51,126 bases of DNA from Planctomycetota bacterium (GCA_016793245.1 JAEUHW010000055.1:1-51126), one strand, 5' to 3'; numbered from the stretch's first letter, positions 10,082 to 18,853 are shown. A program made the numbers and translations. The notes: a model not told the origin generated them from the letters alone.

Positions 10082-10870
10082 ATGAACGCCCAGGATCTCT
10101 ACCGCGCCGGAAAGCTCGACGAGGCCATCGAGGCCTCCAATGCCGACGTGCGCAAGGACCCGTCGAACCCCGATGCGCGCGCCTTCCTCGCCGACCTGCT
10201 CTGCCTCGTCGGCAACTTCGAGCGCGCCGACGTGCAGCTCGACGCCCTCTCGAAGATCCTGCCCGGCGCGATGGCCGCGGTGGCGCTCGTGCGCCAGCTC
10301 GTGCGCGGCGAGCAGTGGCGCCAGCAGTGCTTCCTCGAAGGGCGCATTCCGGAGCTGCTCGGCGTTCCCGACGAGCGCATGAAGCTGCACTTGAAGGCGC
10401 TCGCGCTGCTCCGCAGCGGCGATCCCGCCGCGGCGAGCGGCGAGCTCGAGCGCGCCGAGGAGCTGCGCGGAGCTCTGCGCGGCAGCGGCGCGAGCGGCGC
10501 CTTCGAGGACTTCCGCGACGCGGACGATCTCACCGCGAGCTTCTTCGAAGTGCTGACCAGCACCGGCAAGTACTACTGGATCCCGATGGAGCGCGTCGCG
10601 CGCCTCGAGCTGCGGCCGCTCGAGCGCCCGCGCGACCTGCTCTGGCGGCGCGCGGCGATGGAGGTGCGCTCCGGTCCGGAAGGCGAGGTCTATCTCCCTG
10701 CGATCTACGCGCCGGCGCCGAAGGATGCCGCCTCACGACTCGGGCGCACGACGGAGTGGACCGAGAGCGCACCGGTCCGCGGGGTCGGCGCGCGTTGCTT
10801 CCTGGTCGGAGAGGAGCTCCGCACCTTGCACGAGCTCGCCAGCCACGGCGAGATGACCTTCGGGGCCTAG
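10082..10870 (+). CDS. tagJ: T6SS accessory protein TagJ (ImpE)
   Basis: 262 residues. ImpE/TagJ proteins bind the N-terminus of the TssB sheath protein and occur with the sheath genes. The N-terminal half is TPR-like (MNAQDLYRAGKLDEAIEASN, then a second helical repeat PDARAFLADLLCLVGNFERA). The C-terminal half has the family blocks DLTASFFEVLTSTGKYYWIP (about 148-167) and RDLLWRRAAMEV, ending GEMTFGA. A GTG lies directly before the ATG; the ATG at 10082 is preferred because AGGAGA at 10071-10076 is well spaced from it. The gene starts 13 bases after impD. Its TAG stop lies inside a CTAG-ended palindrome (10866-10890). Confidence 0.88.
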   Translation: MNAQDLYRAGKLDEAIEASNADVRKDPSNPDARAFLADLLCLVGNFERADVQLDALSKILPGAMAAVALVRQLVRGEQWRQQCFLEGRIPELLGVPDERMKLHLKALALLRSGDPAAASGELERAEELRGALRGSGASGAFEDFRDADDLTASFFEVLTSTGKYYWIPMERVARLELRPLERPRDLLWRRAAMEVRSGPEGEVYLPAIYAPAPKDAASRLGRTTEWTESAPVRGVGARCFLVGEELRTLHELASHGEMTFGA

Positions 10871-10922
10871 CGGGGCTTCGCCCCGCTAGGATGTTGGCTG
10901 GTTCAACGGCTGACGCCGTTGA
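10866..10922. repeat. Palindrome family C, copy 1, two adjacent hairpins
   Basis: First hairpin: CCTAGCGGGGC (10866-10876), loop TTC, GCCCCGCTAGG (10880-10890). Second hairpin: TCAACGGC (10903-10910), loop TGAC, GCCGTTGA (10915-10922). The TAG stop of tagJ (10868-10870) is part of the first arm. The same pair of hairpins, in the same order, recurs at 49669-49762, and the first hairpin type recurs at 22644-22667. The element interrupts the T6SS operon between tagJ and tssE and may lower downstream expression. Confidence 0.85.
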
Positions 10923-11002
10923 GACCGCGGAGCCCTTCGGCTCGACCCGTGCATCGAATTCCCCTGCCTTCGCTCCCCAAGGACTCCAGCGCAGAGCACG
11001 GC

Positions 11003-11497
11003 ATGCCCAACGAACGCGAGCTGGCGCTGCGGATGCCTCTGCTGCACGCGCTGATCGACGAGGAGCCGGAGAAGAGCGTCGAGCTCCGACCGAGCTCGAA
11101 GCAGCAGCTCCGCGAGCTGCGGGAATCCGTGCGCCTCGATCTCCAGAACCTGCTGAACACGCGCCACCGCTGCCGCTCGTGGCCGAAGGAGCTCCTGGAG
11201 CTCGAGCGCTCGGTGTTCGACTACGGCATCCCGGATCTCAGCGGCGCGCACTTGACCTCGGCGGCGCGCCGGAAGGTCTTCCTCGAGCAATTGGGGACGA
11301 CGATCCGCCGCCACGACGCGCGCTTCCAGTCGGTGAAGGTGGAGTCGCTCGACAACCCCGATCCGCAGGACCGCACGCTGCGCTTCCGCGTCGAGGCCAT
11401 GATGCGCGTCGAGACCGAGAGCGAGACGGCGGTGTTCGACTTCCAGATCGAGCCGGTGAGTCGTCAGGTCGAGTCGTTCGGCAAGCGGAGCGAATGA
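11003..11497 (+). CDS. tssE: T6SS baseplate protein TssE (gp25-like)
   Basis: 164 residues from the chosen ATG. TssE is the phage T4 gp25 homologue that starts sheath polymerisation on the baseplate. The gp25 core is visible: LRESVRLDLQNLLNTRHRC (about 36-54), then VFDYGIPDLSG with the conserved YG-PD segment, and FRVEAMMRVETESETAVFDFQIE near the end. The frame is open further upstream, with a possible GTG at 10949 and another start at 10919 that overlaps palindrome family C. ATG 11003 gives MPNERELALRMPLL and a normal family length, so it is preferred. The gene lies 10 bases before tssF. Confidence 0.88.
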   Translation: MPNERELALRMPLLHALIDEEPEKSVELRPSSKQQLRELRESVRLDLQNLLNTRHRCRSWPKELLELERSVFDYGIPDLSGAHLTSAARRKVFLEQLGTTIRRHDARFQSVKVESLDNPDPQDRTLRFRVEAMMRVETESETAVFDFQIEPVSRQVESFGKRSE

Positions 11498-11507
11498 GGC
11501 GGAGGCC

Positions 11508-13343
11508 ATGAGCGACGAGCTGCTCGAGTACTACAACCAGGAGCTGGCGTTCCTCCGCAAGATGGGCGCGGAGTTCGCGCGCGCACATCCCAAGGTCGCC
11601 GGGCGCATTCGCCTCGGCGCGGACACCGTCGAGGATCCGCACGTCGCGCGCCTCGTCGAGTCGACGGCGTTCCTCAGCGCGCGCATCCGGCGGAAGATCG
11701 ACGACGACTTCCCCGAGATCAGCGACGCGCTGCTCGGCGTGCTCTATCCGCACTACCAAGCGCCGATCCCCTCGCTCGCGATCGTGCAGATGGAGCCGCC
11801 GAAGGACTTGGCGGCCCCGCAGCTCGTACCGCGCGGCGTCGCGATCGAGACCGACCGAGCGCATGGCGAGCCCTGTCGCTATCGCACGTGCTATCCCACC
11901 GTGCTGCACGGGCTCGCGCCGAGCGGATGCTCCTTGGTCGGCGTGCCGTTCGAGGCCCCGCGCACGCCGCGCGCGGGCGAAGCGAAGGCGTTGCTCCGGC
12001 TCACCCTGCGCGCGCGCGGCACGGCGGCACCGCTGCGCGAGCTCACCCCGCCGACGCTGCGCTTCTATCTCGGAGGCCAGACCCCGCACGCGATGGCGCT
12101 CTACGAGCTGCTCACGAACGACGTGCTCGAGGTCGCCCTGGCGCTCGGCCCCGACGACGCTCGCCCGCAGGTCTTGCCCGCGGACTGCATCCGCCCCGTC
12201 GGCTTCGGCGCCGATGAGGGCCTGCTGCCGTACTCGCCGCGCTCGTTCCTCGGCTATCGCCTGCTCAGCGAGTACTTCGCGTTCCCGCAGAAGTTCCTCT
12301 TCCTCGACGTGCACGGGATCCAGGGGCAGGTGCTGGACCGCGCGAAGGAGAAGATCGAGCTCTTCTTCTATCTGCGCCGATCGTCGGTCGAGCTGCAGCG
12401 CCATCTCGGACCGGAGAGCTTCGCCTGCGGCTGCACGCCGATGGTGAACTTGTTCCCGAAGCGCGCCGAGCCCGTGCGCTTGACGCAGCGCGAGCCCGAG
12501 GTGCGCCTCGTCCCCGACGCGCGGCGCGCGCAGGCTTTCGAGGTCTACTCCGTGGAGCGCGTGAACGTCGCGGCCTCCGACGGCAAGCAGCGCGACGTTC
12601 GCCCCTTCTATGGCTTCGATCACGGACCGCGCGCCGAAGAGTCGAAGGCGATCTTCTTCCACGCCGCGCGTCGCGCGGCGGAGAATGTCGCGGGGCGCGT
12701 CGATGCGGGTACCGAGGTCTATCTGCAATTCGTGGATCTGCACTTCGATCCCGCGTTGCCGGCGGATCACGTGCTCACCGCCGAGCTGCTCTGCACCAAC
12801 CGCGATCTGCCGAGCCGCTTGCCCTTCGGCGTCGATCAGCCGCGTCTCGCGCTCGCCGATGGAGAAGTGCCGCTCGAGAAGCTGCGCTGCTTGACGCCGC
12901 CGACACCGACGCGGCGAGCGAGTCTCGGCCACGGCGCGCGCTGGCGCCTCCTCTCGCATCTCGCGCTGAACCACCTCTCGCTCACGAGCGACGCCGAAGG
13001 GCTGCGCGCGCTGAAGGAGCTCCTGCGGCTCTACGACTGCCTCGGCAGCGAGTCGAGCCTGGCCGTGGTCGATTCGCTCCTCGGCGTCGCGTCGGGGCCG
13101 GCCACGATGCGCGTCTCCGCAGGGCTGCAGATGGCCTTCGCGCACGGCACCGAAGTGCGCTTGCATCTCGATGAGAGCCGCTTCGCCGACAAGGGCCTCT
13201 ATCTCTTCGCCAGCGTGCTCGAGCGCTTCCTCGCGCTGTACAGCACGGTGAATGGCTTCGTCCGTCTGGCCGTCACCACCAATCAACGGGAAGGAGTCGC
13301 TTACCGATGGCCGCCGCGCACGGGCACGCGAGCCCTGCTCTGA
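11508..13343 (+). CDS. tssF: T6SS baseplate protein TssF (ImpG/VasA)
   Basis: 611 residues, normal for TssF. Together with TssG and TssE it builds the baseplate wedge. The N-terminal signature LLEYYNQELAFLRKMGAEFA (residues 5-24), followed by HPKVAGRIRL and the DPHVARLVESTAFL block, is diagnostic. The C-terminal part has HGARWRLLSHLALNHLSL (about 479-496), FAHGTEVRLHLDESRF and LASVLERFLALYSTVNGF-type ends seen across the family. A GGAGG site precedes the ATG at 11508. The last 37 bases overlap the start of tssG, so the two baseplate genes are translationally coupled. Confidence 0.95.
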   Translation: MSDELLEYYNQELAFLRKMGAEFARAHPKVAGRIRLGADTVEDPHVARLVESTAFLSARIRRKIDDDFPEISDALLGVLYPHYQAPIPSLAIVQMEPPKDLAAPQLVPRGVAIETDRAHGEPCRYRTCYPTVLHGLAPSGCSLVGVPFEAPRTPRAGEAKALLRLTLRARGTAAPLRELTPPTLRFYLGGQTPHAMALYELLTNDVLEVALALGPDDARPQVLPADCIRPVGFGADEGLLPYSPRSFLGYRLLSEYFAFPQKFLFLDVHGIQGQVLDRAKEKIELFFYLRRSSVELQRHLGPESFACGCTPMVNLFPKRAEPVRLTQREPEVRLVPDARRAQAFEVYSVERVNVAASDGKQRDVRPFYGFDHGPRAEESKAIFFHAARRAAENVAGRVDAGTEVYLQFVDLHFDPALPADHVLTAELLCTNRDLPSRLPFGVDQPRLALADGEVPLEKLRCLTPPTPTRRASLGHGARWRLLSHLALNHLSLTSDAEGLRALKELLRLYDCLGSESSLAVVDSLLGVASGPATMRVSAGLQMAFAHGTEVRLHLDESRFADKGLYLFASVLERFLALYSTVNGFVRLAVTTNQREGVAYRWPPRTGTRALL

Positions 13344-14359
13344 TCGAAGAGCTCTTCGCGCACCCGGAAGCGTTCGACTTCTTCCAGGCGGTGCGCGTGT
13401 TGGAGCACCACGGGGCGCGGCAGGGCCGCTCCGCGGTGGGTGGTGAGCATCTGCCCGAACGCGAGAGCGTGCGCTTCCGCGTGCGCGCCGGCCTCGCCTT
13501 CGCGACGAGCGAGGTCCAGGGCCTCTCGGTTCCGGACGAGGCCCGTGCTCCCGAGCTCTGGGTCAGCTTCTTCGGCTACATCGGTCCCGCCGGTGTGCTG
13601 CCGCAGCATTACACCGAGCTCGCGATCGCGCGCCTGCAGCAGCGCGACGCGACGCTGCGCGACTTCCTCGACGTCTTCCATCACCGCATGATCGCGCTCT
13701 TCCACCGCGCGTGGTCGCGCTCGCGTCTCGCGCCGAGCTACGAGCGGCAGCGCTTGGAAGGGAAGGGCGAAGACGCGTTCTCGTGCGCGCTGGCGAGCTT
13801 GGTCGGGATCGGCTTGCCCTCGCTGAGCGGTCGGCGCGCGCTCGACGACGCCTTCTTGCTCTACGCGAGCGGCCAATTCAGCTCGTCGCGCAGGACGGCC
13901 CTCGGCTTGGCTCAGGTGATCGCGGACCTCTGCGCCGTGCCGGCGGCGGTGGAGGAGTTGGTCGGTCGCTGGCTCGAGATCCCGCCCGAAGAGCGCACGC
14001 TCCTCGGCCCGCGAGATGCGCGCAGCCTCCTCGGCGGCGGAGCGACGCTCGGCGCGCGCGTCTGGGATGTGCAGCGCAGCGTGCGCTTGGTCCTCGGACC
14101 GCTCTCCCGGCGCGACTTCGAGCATCTGCGTCCTGGAGGCGCCGGACATCCCGCCCTGGCGAGCGCGATCGATGCTTATCTCGGGGCCGAACGGAGCTGC
14201 GATCTGCGCTTCGTGCTGGCCGAGCGCGAGTCGCCGGGCATCGAGTTGAACGGAAGATCGCGGCTCGGCGCGAACGCTTGGCTCGAGCACAGGACTCGAC
14301 CGGAGCAGCAGCGCCGGGCTGATTTCCGGCGTGGACAGGGTTCCGGGGTTAAGCCATGA
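13307..14359 (+). CDS. tssG: T6SS baseplate protein TssG (ImpH/VasB)
   Basis: 350 residues, the usual TssG length. It begins inside tssF (37-base overlap) at an ATG. The N-terminal motif EELFAHPEAFDFFQAVRVLEH (about 13-33) is the family hallmark. It is followed by ESVRFRVRAGLAFATSEV, VSFFGYIGPAGVLPQHYTEL (about 85-104, compare the usual GLFGPxGPLPxHYTE), FLDVFHHRMIALFHRAW, and the C-terminal LGARVWDVQRSVRLVLGPL. TssG forms a 1:2 complex with TssF in the baseplate wedge. Its ending is GSGVKP; tssH begins 112 bases later in the preferred model. Confidence 0.93.
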   Translation: MAAAHGHASPALIEELFAHPEAFDFFQAVRVLEHHGARQGRSAVGGEHLPERESVRFRVRAGLAFATSEVQGLSVPDEARAPELWVSFFGYIGPAGVLPQHYTELAIARLQQRDATLRDFLDVFHHRMIALFHRAWSRSRLAPSYERQRLEGKGEDAFSCALASLVGIGLPSLSGRRALDDAFLLYASGQFSSSRRTALGLAQVIADLCAVPAAVEELVGRWLEIPPEERTLLGPRDARSLLGGGATLGARVWDVQRSVRLVLGPLSRRDFEHLRPGGAGHPALASAIDAYLGAERSCDLRFVLAERESPGIELNGRSRLGANAWLEHRTRPEQQRRADFRRGQGSGVKP

Positions 14360-14471
14360 TCCGACGCCTCTCGCGGACGCGGTCCTTCCATCGACCGTGC
14401 GCCAGGCTACCCCCGTCCCCTGCCCGGCCCGAGACCTTCTCGGCGCGAGGCAGCGCTACCCCCAGGCATCC

Positions 14472-17150
14472 GTGAACCTGAAGTCCCTGATCGGGCGCCA
14501 GAGCGCCGAGAGCCGTCGTGCGCTCGAAGGCGCCGCTGGACTCTGCCTCTCGCGCTCGCATTACAACGTCGAGATCGAGCACTGGCTCCTCAAGATCCTG
14601 GAGACTCCGGGCTCGGCGATGGAAGCGGCGCTGCGGCGCTTCGAGATCGATGTCGCGCAGATCGCGCGCGATCTCAACAAGTGCTTGGAACGCCTGAAGA
14701 CGGGGAACTCGCGGCCGCCGGCGCTCGCACCGAGCATCGTCGACCTCGCGCGCGAAGGTTGGCTCGTGGCTTCGCTGGACTTCGAAGCCGGCGAGGCGAG
14801 CTCCGGGCATCTGCTGATCGCCTTGCTCAGCAACGACACGCTGGCGCGTCAAGCGCGCGAGATCTCGCCGCTCTTCGACAAGGTCGTCGTCGAGACGCTG
14901 CGTAAGGAATTCCCCTCGATCGCCGCGAACGCGAGCGAGTCGCAGCGCGCCGCGGCTCCCGCGGGCGGCGCGAGCAGCGACGCGCGGCCGCGCGGCTCCG
15001 GCAAGACGCCGAACCTCGATCAGTTCACGGTCGATCTCACCGAGCGCGCGCGAGCCGGCGCCGTCGACCCCGTGCTCGGGCGCGACGACGAGATCCGGCA
15101 GGTGATCGACATCCTGACCCGCCGGCGCCAGAACAATCCGATCCTGACGGGTGAGCCCGGCGTGGGTAAGACCGCCGTCGCCGAGGGCTTCGCGCTGAAG
15201 GTCGCGCAGGGCGAAGTGCCGCCCGCGCTGAAGAACGTCGCCGTGCGCACGCTCGACTTGGCGCTGCTGCAAGCCGGCGCCGGCGTGAAGGGCGAGTTCG
15301 AGAATCGCCTGAAGGGCGTCATCGAAGAGGTGAAGGCCTCCGCCACGCCGATCATCCTCTTCATCGACGAAGCGCACACGATGATCGGCGCAGGTGGCGC
15401 GGCCGGGCAGGGCGATGCCGCGAACCTGCTGAAGCCCGCGCTCGCGCGCGGCGAGCTGCGCACGATCGCCGCCACGACCTGGGCCGAATACAAGAAGTAC
15501 TTCGAGCGCGACGCGGCGCTCGCGAGGCGCTTCCAGGTCGTGAAGGTCGAGGAGCCCTCCGAGGCCGTCGCGATCGAGATCATGCGCGGGCTCGCGAAGG
15601 TGATGGAGAAGCACCACGGCGTCCGCGTGCTCGACGAAGCGCTGCAGGAATCCGTGCGACTCTCGATGCGCTATCTCGCCGGACGCCAGCTCCCCGACAA
15701 GTCGGTGAGCTTGCTCGACACGGCTTGCGCTCGTGTGGCGCTCTCGCAGGCCGCGACGCCCGCGGCGCTGGAAGACTGCCGGACCCAGCTCGCGCGTCTC
15801 GACACCGAGGAGCGCGCGCTGCAGCGCGAGCACGCGGTGCAGGCGCGGCACGGCGAGCGCTTGGCCGAGATCGCGAAGGAGAAGGCCGCGGCGCAGGAGC
15901 GCTTGGCGGGTCTCGAGAAGCGCTGGACCGAGGAGAAGCGCTTGGTCGGCGAGCTCATGGTCGCGCGCGCGGCGCTCGAGGCCGATGCGCTCGCGCGCAT
16001 GGACGTCGCGGCGGCCGCGAAGGGCGCTGCGCCCGCGGGACTGCTCCCCGATGCCGATCGCGACGCGAAGCGCGCCATGCTCGATCGCCTGGAGCACGAG
16101 CTCCAAGCGCTGCAGGGCGATGCGCCTCTGATCCACCCGCACGTCCGCGCGCAGGCCATCGCGGAGGTGATCTCGAACTGGACCGGCATCCCCGTCGGGC
16201 GCATGTTGGCGGACCAGATCCGCTCGGTGCTCGAGCTGAAGGATCGACTCGAGAAGCGCGTCGTCGGGCAGTCGCACGCCCTCGACATCATCGCGCGCAA
16301 CATCCGCATCAGCCGCGCCAATCTGAAGGACCCGCAGCGCCCGATCGGCGTGTTCATGCTCGCGGGGCCGAGCGGTGTCGGGAAGACGGAGACGGCCATC
16401 GCGCTCGCCGAGGAGCTCTACGGCGGCGAGCAGAACATGACCGTGATCAACATGAGCGAGTTCAAGGAGGAGCATAAGGTCTCGCTCCTCATGGGCTCGC
16501 CGCCCGGCTACGTGGGCTACGGCGAAGGCGGGGTGCTCACCGAGGCCGTGCGGCGCCGACCGTACTCGGTCGTGCTGCTCGACGAGCTCGAGAAGGCGCA
16601 CCCCGGCGTGCAGGAGATCTTCTATCAGGTCTTCGACAAGGGCACGCTGAAGGACGGCGAAGGGCGCGACATCGACTTCCGCAACACGGTGATCATCATG
16701 ACCACCAACGCGGGGACCGACGCCGTGATGTCGCTCTGCGCCGATCCCGAGACGCGCCCCGACGCCGACGCCTTCGCCTCCGCGCTCCATCCGGAGCTCC
16801 TGAAGACCTTCAAGCCCGCGTTCCTCGGGCGCTGCCAGGTGCTGCCGTACTACCCGCTCACCGACGACGTGAAGCGCGGCATCATCGAGCTGAAGCTGAA
16901 GAAGATCGCGAAGCGCATCGCCGCGAGCTACCAAGCGACCTTCACCTGGTCGAAGGAGTTCGTGGAGGGCGTCCTCGCGCGCTGCACCGAAGTCGAGAGC
17001 GGTGCGCGCAACGTCGATCACATCCTCTCGCGGACGCTCCTGCCGGAGCTCGCCGCGGAGTTCCTCGCTCGTCTGGCCGATGGCCAGACGATTCGCACGG
17101 CACACGCGACGCTCGCTCCGGAAGGACACTTCCGCTACGAGCTCGGTTGA
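14472..17150 (+). CDS. tssH: T6SS AAA+ ATPase TssH (ClpV)
   Basis: 892 residues. ClpV disassembles the contracted sheath by threading the TssC N-terminus. It has an N-domain, two AAA+ domains and a middle coiled coil. The first Walker A GEPGVGKT is at about residues 227-234 with Walker B LFIDEAH near 297. The second Walker A GPSGVGKT is at about 633-640 with VVLLDELEKAHP near 698. A middle domain of about 100 residues rich in Glu, Lys and Ala lies between them. The frame is open upstream to a GTG at 14331 that would overlap tssG, but the extra 47 residues are Pro/Ala-rich and unlike a ClpV N-terminus. GTG 14472 gives VNLKSLIGRQSAESRRALEG, which aligns with the family start. Confidence 0.92.
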   Translation: MNLKSLIGRQSAESRRALEGAAGLCLSRSHYNVEIEHWLLKILETPGSAMEAALRRFEIDVAQIARDLNKCLERLKTGNSRPPALAPSIVDLAREGWLVASLDFEAGEASSGHLLIALLSNDTLARQAREISPLFDKVVVETLRKEFPSIAANASESQRAAAPAGGASSDARPRGSGKTPNLDQFTVDLTERARAGAVDPVLGRDDEIRQVIDILTRRRQNNPILTGEPGVGKTAVAEGFALKVAQGEVPPALKNVAVRTLDLALLQAGAGVKGEFENRLKGVIEEVKASATPIILFIDEAHTMIGAGGAAGQGDAANLLKPALARGELRTIAATTWAEYKKYFERDAALARRFQVVKVEEPSEAVAIEIMRGLAKVMEKHHGVRVLDEALQESVRLSMRYLAGRQLPDKSVSLLDTACARVALSQAATPAALEDCRTQLARLDTEERALQREHAVQARHGERLAEIAKEKAAAQERLAGLEKRWTEEKRLVGELMVARAALEADALARMDVAAAAKGAAPAGLLPDADRDAKRAMLDRLEHELQALQGDAPLIHPHVRAQAIAEVISNWTGIPVGRMLADQIRSVLELKDRLEKRVVGQSHALDIIARNIRISRANLKDPQRPIGVFMLAGPSGVGKTETAIALAEELYGGEQNMTVINMSEFKEEHKVSLLMGSPPGYVGYGEGGVLTEAVRRRPYSVVLLDELEKAHPGVQEIFYQVFDKGTLKDGEGRDIDFRNTVIIMTTNAGTDAVMSLCADPETRPDADAFASALHPELLKTFKPAFLGRCQVLPYYPLTDDVKRGIIELKLKKIAKRIAASYQATFTWSKEFVEGVLARCTEVESGARNVDHILSRTLLPELAAEFLARLADGQTIRTAHATLAPEGHFRYELG

Positions 17151-17160
17151 TCTCGGTCCG

Positions 17161-17185
17161 CGCCGGCGAGGTCGGCCTCGCGGCG
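17161..17185 (+). other. Hairpin between tssH and hcp1
   Basis: CGCCGGCGAGG (17161-17171), loop TCGG, CCTCGCGGCG (17176-17185), one bulged base, followed by TCTTCC. It lies in the 69-base gap and could separate the very abundant hcp message from the long upstream transcript by partial termination or RNA cleavage. A CAGGAGA ribosome site follows just before hcp1. Confidence 0.45.
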
Positions 17186-17219
17186 TCTTCCACACGCACA
17201 TCCAGCAGGAGACGATCCC

Positions 17220-17705
17220 ATGCCCATCTACATGAACTTCAACAACCTCGGCATCAAGGGCAACGTGACCGCCGAGGGACACCAGGACTGGATCGAGCTC
17301 AACTCGTGCCAGTGGGGCGTCGGGCGCGGCATCAGCAGCCCGACCGGAGCCTCGGCCGATCGCGAGTCCTCGGCGCCGAGCGTCAGCGAGGTCGTGGTCA
17401 CGAAGCAGTGGGAATTCTCGAGCCCGCTGCTGATCCAGGAAGCCCTCCAAGGAGAAGGCGTCGTCGTCGTGATCCACTTCACGAAGACCGCCCAAGGCAA
17501 GCTCGAGAACTACATCGAGTTTACGCTCACCAACACCATGATCTCGGGCTACTCGGCCTCGAGCGGCGGGGACGCGCCCAGCGAGTCGCTCTCGCTGAAC
17601 TTCACCAAGGTCGAGGTGAAGCACGTGGGCTCGGACATCCAGGGCAAGGCCGGCGGCGAGCCCGTCGTGGTGAACTACGACCTCGCGTTGGCGAAGATCG
17701 TCTAG
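17220..17705 (+). CDS. hcp: T6SS tube protein Hcp (copy 1)
   Basis: 161 residues. Hcp hexamers stack to form the inner tube that is expelled with the spike. The N-terminus MPIYMNFNNLGIKGNVT and the segments WIELNSCQWGVGRGIS, VVVTKQWEFSSPLL and the C-terminal SLNFTKVEVKHV are typical of the Hcp (PF05638) beta-barrel. It is preceded by a CAGGAGA ribosome site. The TAG stop (17703-17705) is part of a CTAG that was apparently duplicated when a MITE-like element inserted directly behind it. It is the same length as hcp2, and I estimate roughly 60 percent identity by eye. Confidence 0.95.
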   Translation: MPIYMNFNNLGIKGNVTAEGHQDWIELNSCQWGVGRGISSPTGASADRESSAPSVSEVVVTKQWEFSSPLLIQEALQGEGVVVVIHFTKTAQGKLENYIEFTLTNTMISGYSASSGGDAPSESLSLNFTKVEVKHVGSDIQGKAGGEPVVVNYDLALAKIV

Positions 17706-17865
17706 CAGCCTGTTGAAAAAGTGCTTCGAGGCTGGGAACGATGCATCGGGCGACTCGCCGAGGCGCAGGAACCGGCGCTGAAGCGGGTGTTTCAGCTAGG
17801 TTCCGGCAACGAAGGCGAGGCGACCGAGGCGCGTTCTCCAGTCCGAATGACTTTTTCAACAGGCT
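17706..17865. mobile_element. MITE-like element with 16-bp inverted ends and CTAG target duplication
   Basis: About 160 bases bounded by AGCCTGTTGAAAAAGT (17707-17722) and its exact reverse complement (17850-17865). TCTAG stands immediately outside both ends (17701-17705 and 17866-17870), consistent with a 4- or 5-base target duplication around CTAG. The ends resemble IS terminal repeats of the type that leave non-autonomous derivatives. No transposase fragment of useful length is present inside. The left CTAG supplies the stop codon of hcp1, and the right copy is the probable original junction with the terminator hairpin at 17895-17929. Confidence 0.8.
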
Positions 17866-17894
17866 TCTAGGCTTCGAATCTCGTTCGAAGGCAG

Positions 17895-17929
17895 ACGAGC
17901 CCAGAGCGTGACTCACGCTCTGGGCTCGT
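17895..17929 (+). terminator. Hairpin terminator of hcp1, displaced by the MITE-like insertion
   Basis: Perfect 15-bp stem, ACGAGCCCAGAGCGT (17895-17909) and ACGCTCTGGGCTCGT (17915-17929), 5-base loop, followed by TCTGATTC. Removing the inserted element places it about 25 bases after the hcp1 stop. The rest of the 457-base gap up to hcp2 (17930-18162) shows no gene; an hcp2 promoter is expected there but I cannot identify boxes with confidence. Confidence 0.75.
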
Positions 17930-18162
17930 TCTGATTCGGGGCGAGGAGGTGGTCACGGAGCGCGCGATTCCGCGTCGCGGTTTCTCCGGATCCAATCCAC
18001 TGCTTTGCGAACGCTTCGAAACGGTATGGGACTCTCTGCTTCGTCCACCGCGCCTTCGGCGCGGCGAACGAACGCCGGGAGCGGCGCGATTGTTGAGGCT
18101 TCGCTCTGCGAGTGACGCGCGGCTCCTGATTCCCGTGGATCGAGTCGGGAGGAAGCGAATCC

Positions 18163-18648
18163 ATGCCCATCTACATGAACTTCGACAAGCTGCGCATCAA
18201 GGGGAACGTAACCGCCGACGGATACAAGGGCTGGATCGAGCTCCTCACGGTCCAGTTTGGCGTCGGACGCGGGATCAGCGCTCCTGTCGGCCAGAGCCAG
18301 GATCGGGAAACCTCGGCGCCGAGCCTCAGTGAAGTCGTCGTCAGCAAGCACAACGACGTCTCCAGTGCGTTGCTGTTCGCGGAGAGCTTGCAAGGCGAAG
18401 GGGTTCCGGTCGAGATCCACCTCCTGAGGACCGCCGTCGGCAAGCTCGAGGTCTATCTCCAATTCTTGCTCTCGAACACCCTGATCTCGGGATACTCGGT
18501 GTCGAGCGGTGGAGACCTCCCGACCGAGTCACTGAGCTTCAACTTCACCAAGATCGAGACGAAGCACGTCGGCTCGGACGCCCAGGGCAAGGCGGGGGCG
18601 AGCCCGCTCGCGGTGAGCTACGACCTCGCCTTGGCGAAGGTGGTCTAG
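18163..18648 (+). CDS. hcp: T6SS tube protein Hcp (copy 2)
   Basis: 161 residues, a diverged duplicate of hcp1. The frame, MPIYMNF start, WIEL, FGVGRGIS, SGYSVSSGG and the C-terminal FNFTKIETKHVGSDAQGKAG are kept, while several surface stretches (such as residues 64-70 and 88-99) differ. A GGGAGGA ribosome site precedes the ATG. It has its own hairpin terminator downstream (18671-18702), so it may be transcribed separately from hcp1. Two Hcps in one cluster can either co-assemble or carry different effectors through the tube lumen; sequence alone does not decide. Confidence 0.95.
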   Translation: MPIYMNFDKLRIKGNVTADGYKGWIELLTVQFGVGRGISAPVGQSQDRETSAPSLSEVVVSKHNDVSSALLFAESLQGEGVPVEIHLLRTAVGKLEVYLQFLLSNTLISGYSVSSGGDLPTESLSFNFTKIETKHVGSDAQGKAGASPLAVSYDLALAKVV

Positions 18649-18670
18649 CGGCATCGGCTTGCCTGGCTCA

Positions 18671-18702
18671 CGAGCCCGTCGGCGCGCAGCGCCCCGGGCT
18701 CG
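18671..18702 (+). terminator. Hairpin terminator after hcp2
   Basis: CGAGCCCG (18671-18678) pairs with CGGGCTCG (18695-18702), with a nested GGCGC/GCGCC stem (18681-18685 and 18689-18693). It begins 23 bases after the stop and is followed by GCCCGTTT. The outer sequence CGAGCCC/GGGCTCG is shared with the hcp1 terminator, suggesting the terminator was duplicated with the gene. Confidence 0.6.
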
Positions 18703-18853
18703 GCCCGTTTCCGAGGGGCGCTCGCCACTCTCCCGCGCCGAAACACCCGCCGACCGTCTTTCCCGAATGCCTCGGAGATGGCACCCTGCTCGGCCGCGCG
18801 CTTCGCGCGCCCTCCCCGTTCCGCTGCCGCCTTCGCGCCGGTCCTCCGCCGCC

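Noticed and set aside
10919..11002. Earlier start for tssE
   Set aside because: Would begin inside palindrome family C; ATG 11003 gives normal family length.
14331..14471. Earlier start for tssH
   Set aside because: Adds 47 Pro/Ala-rich residues overlapping tssG and does not match ClpV N-termini.
14349..17624. Minus-strand open frame opposite tssH and hcp1
   Set aside because: Shadow of ClpV in another frame, no family resemblance.
18659..18853. Earlier start for the kinase
   Set aside because: Would overlap the hcp2 terminator and gives an Arg-rich non-coding-like stretch.
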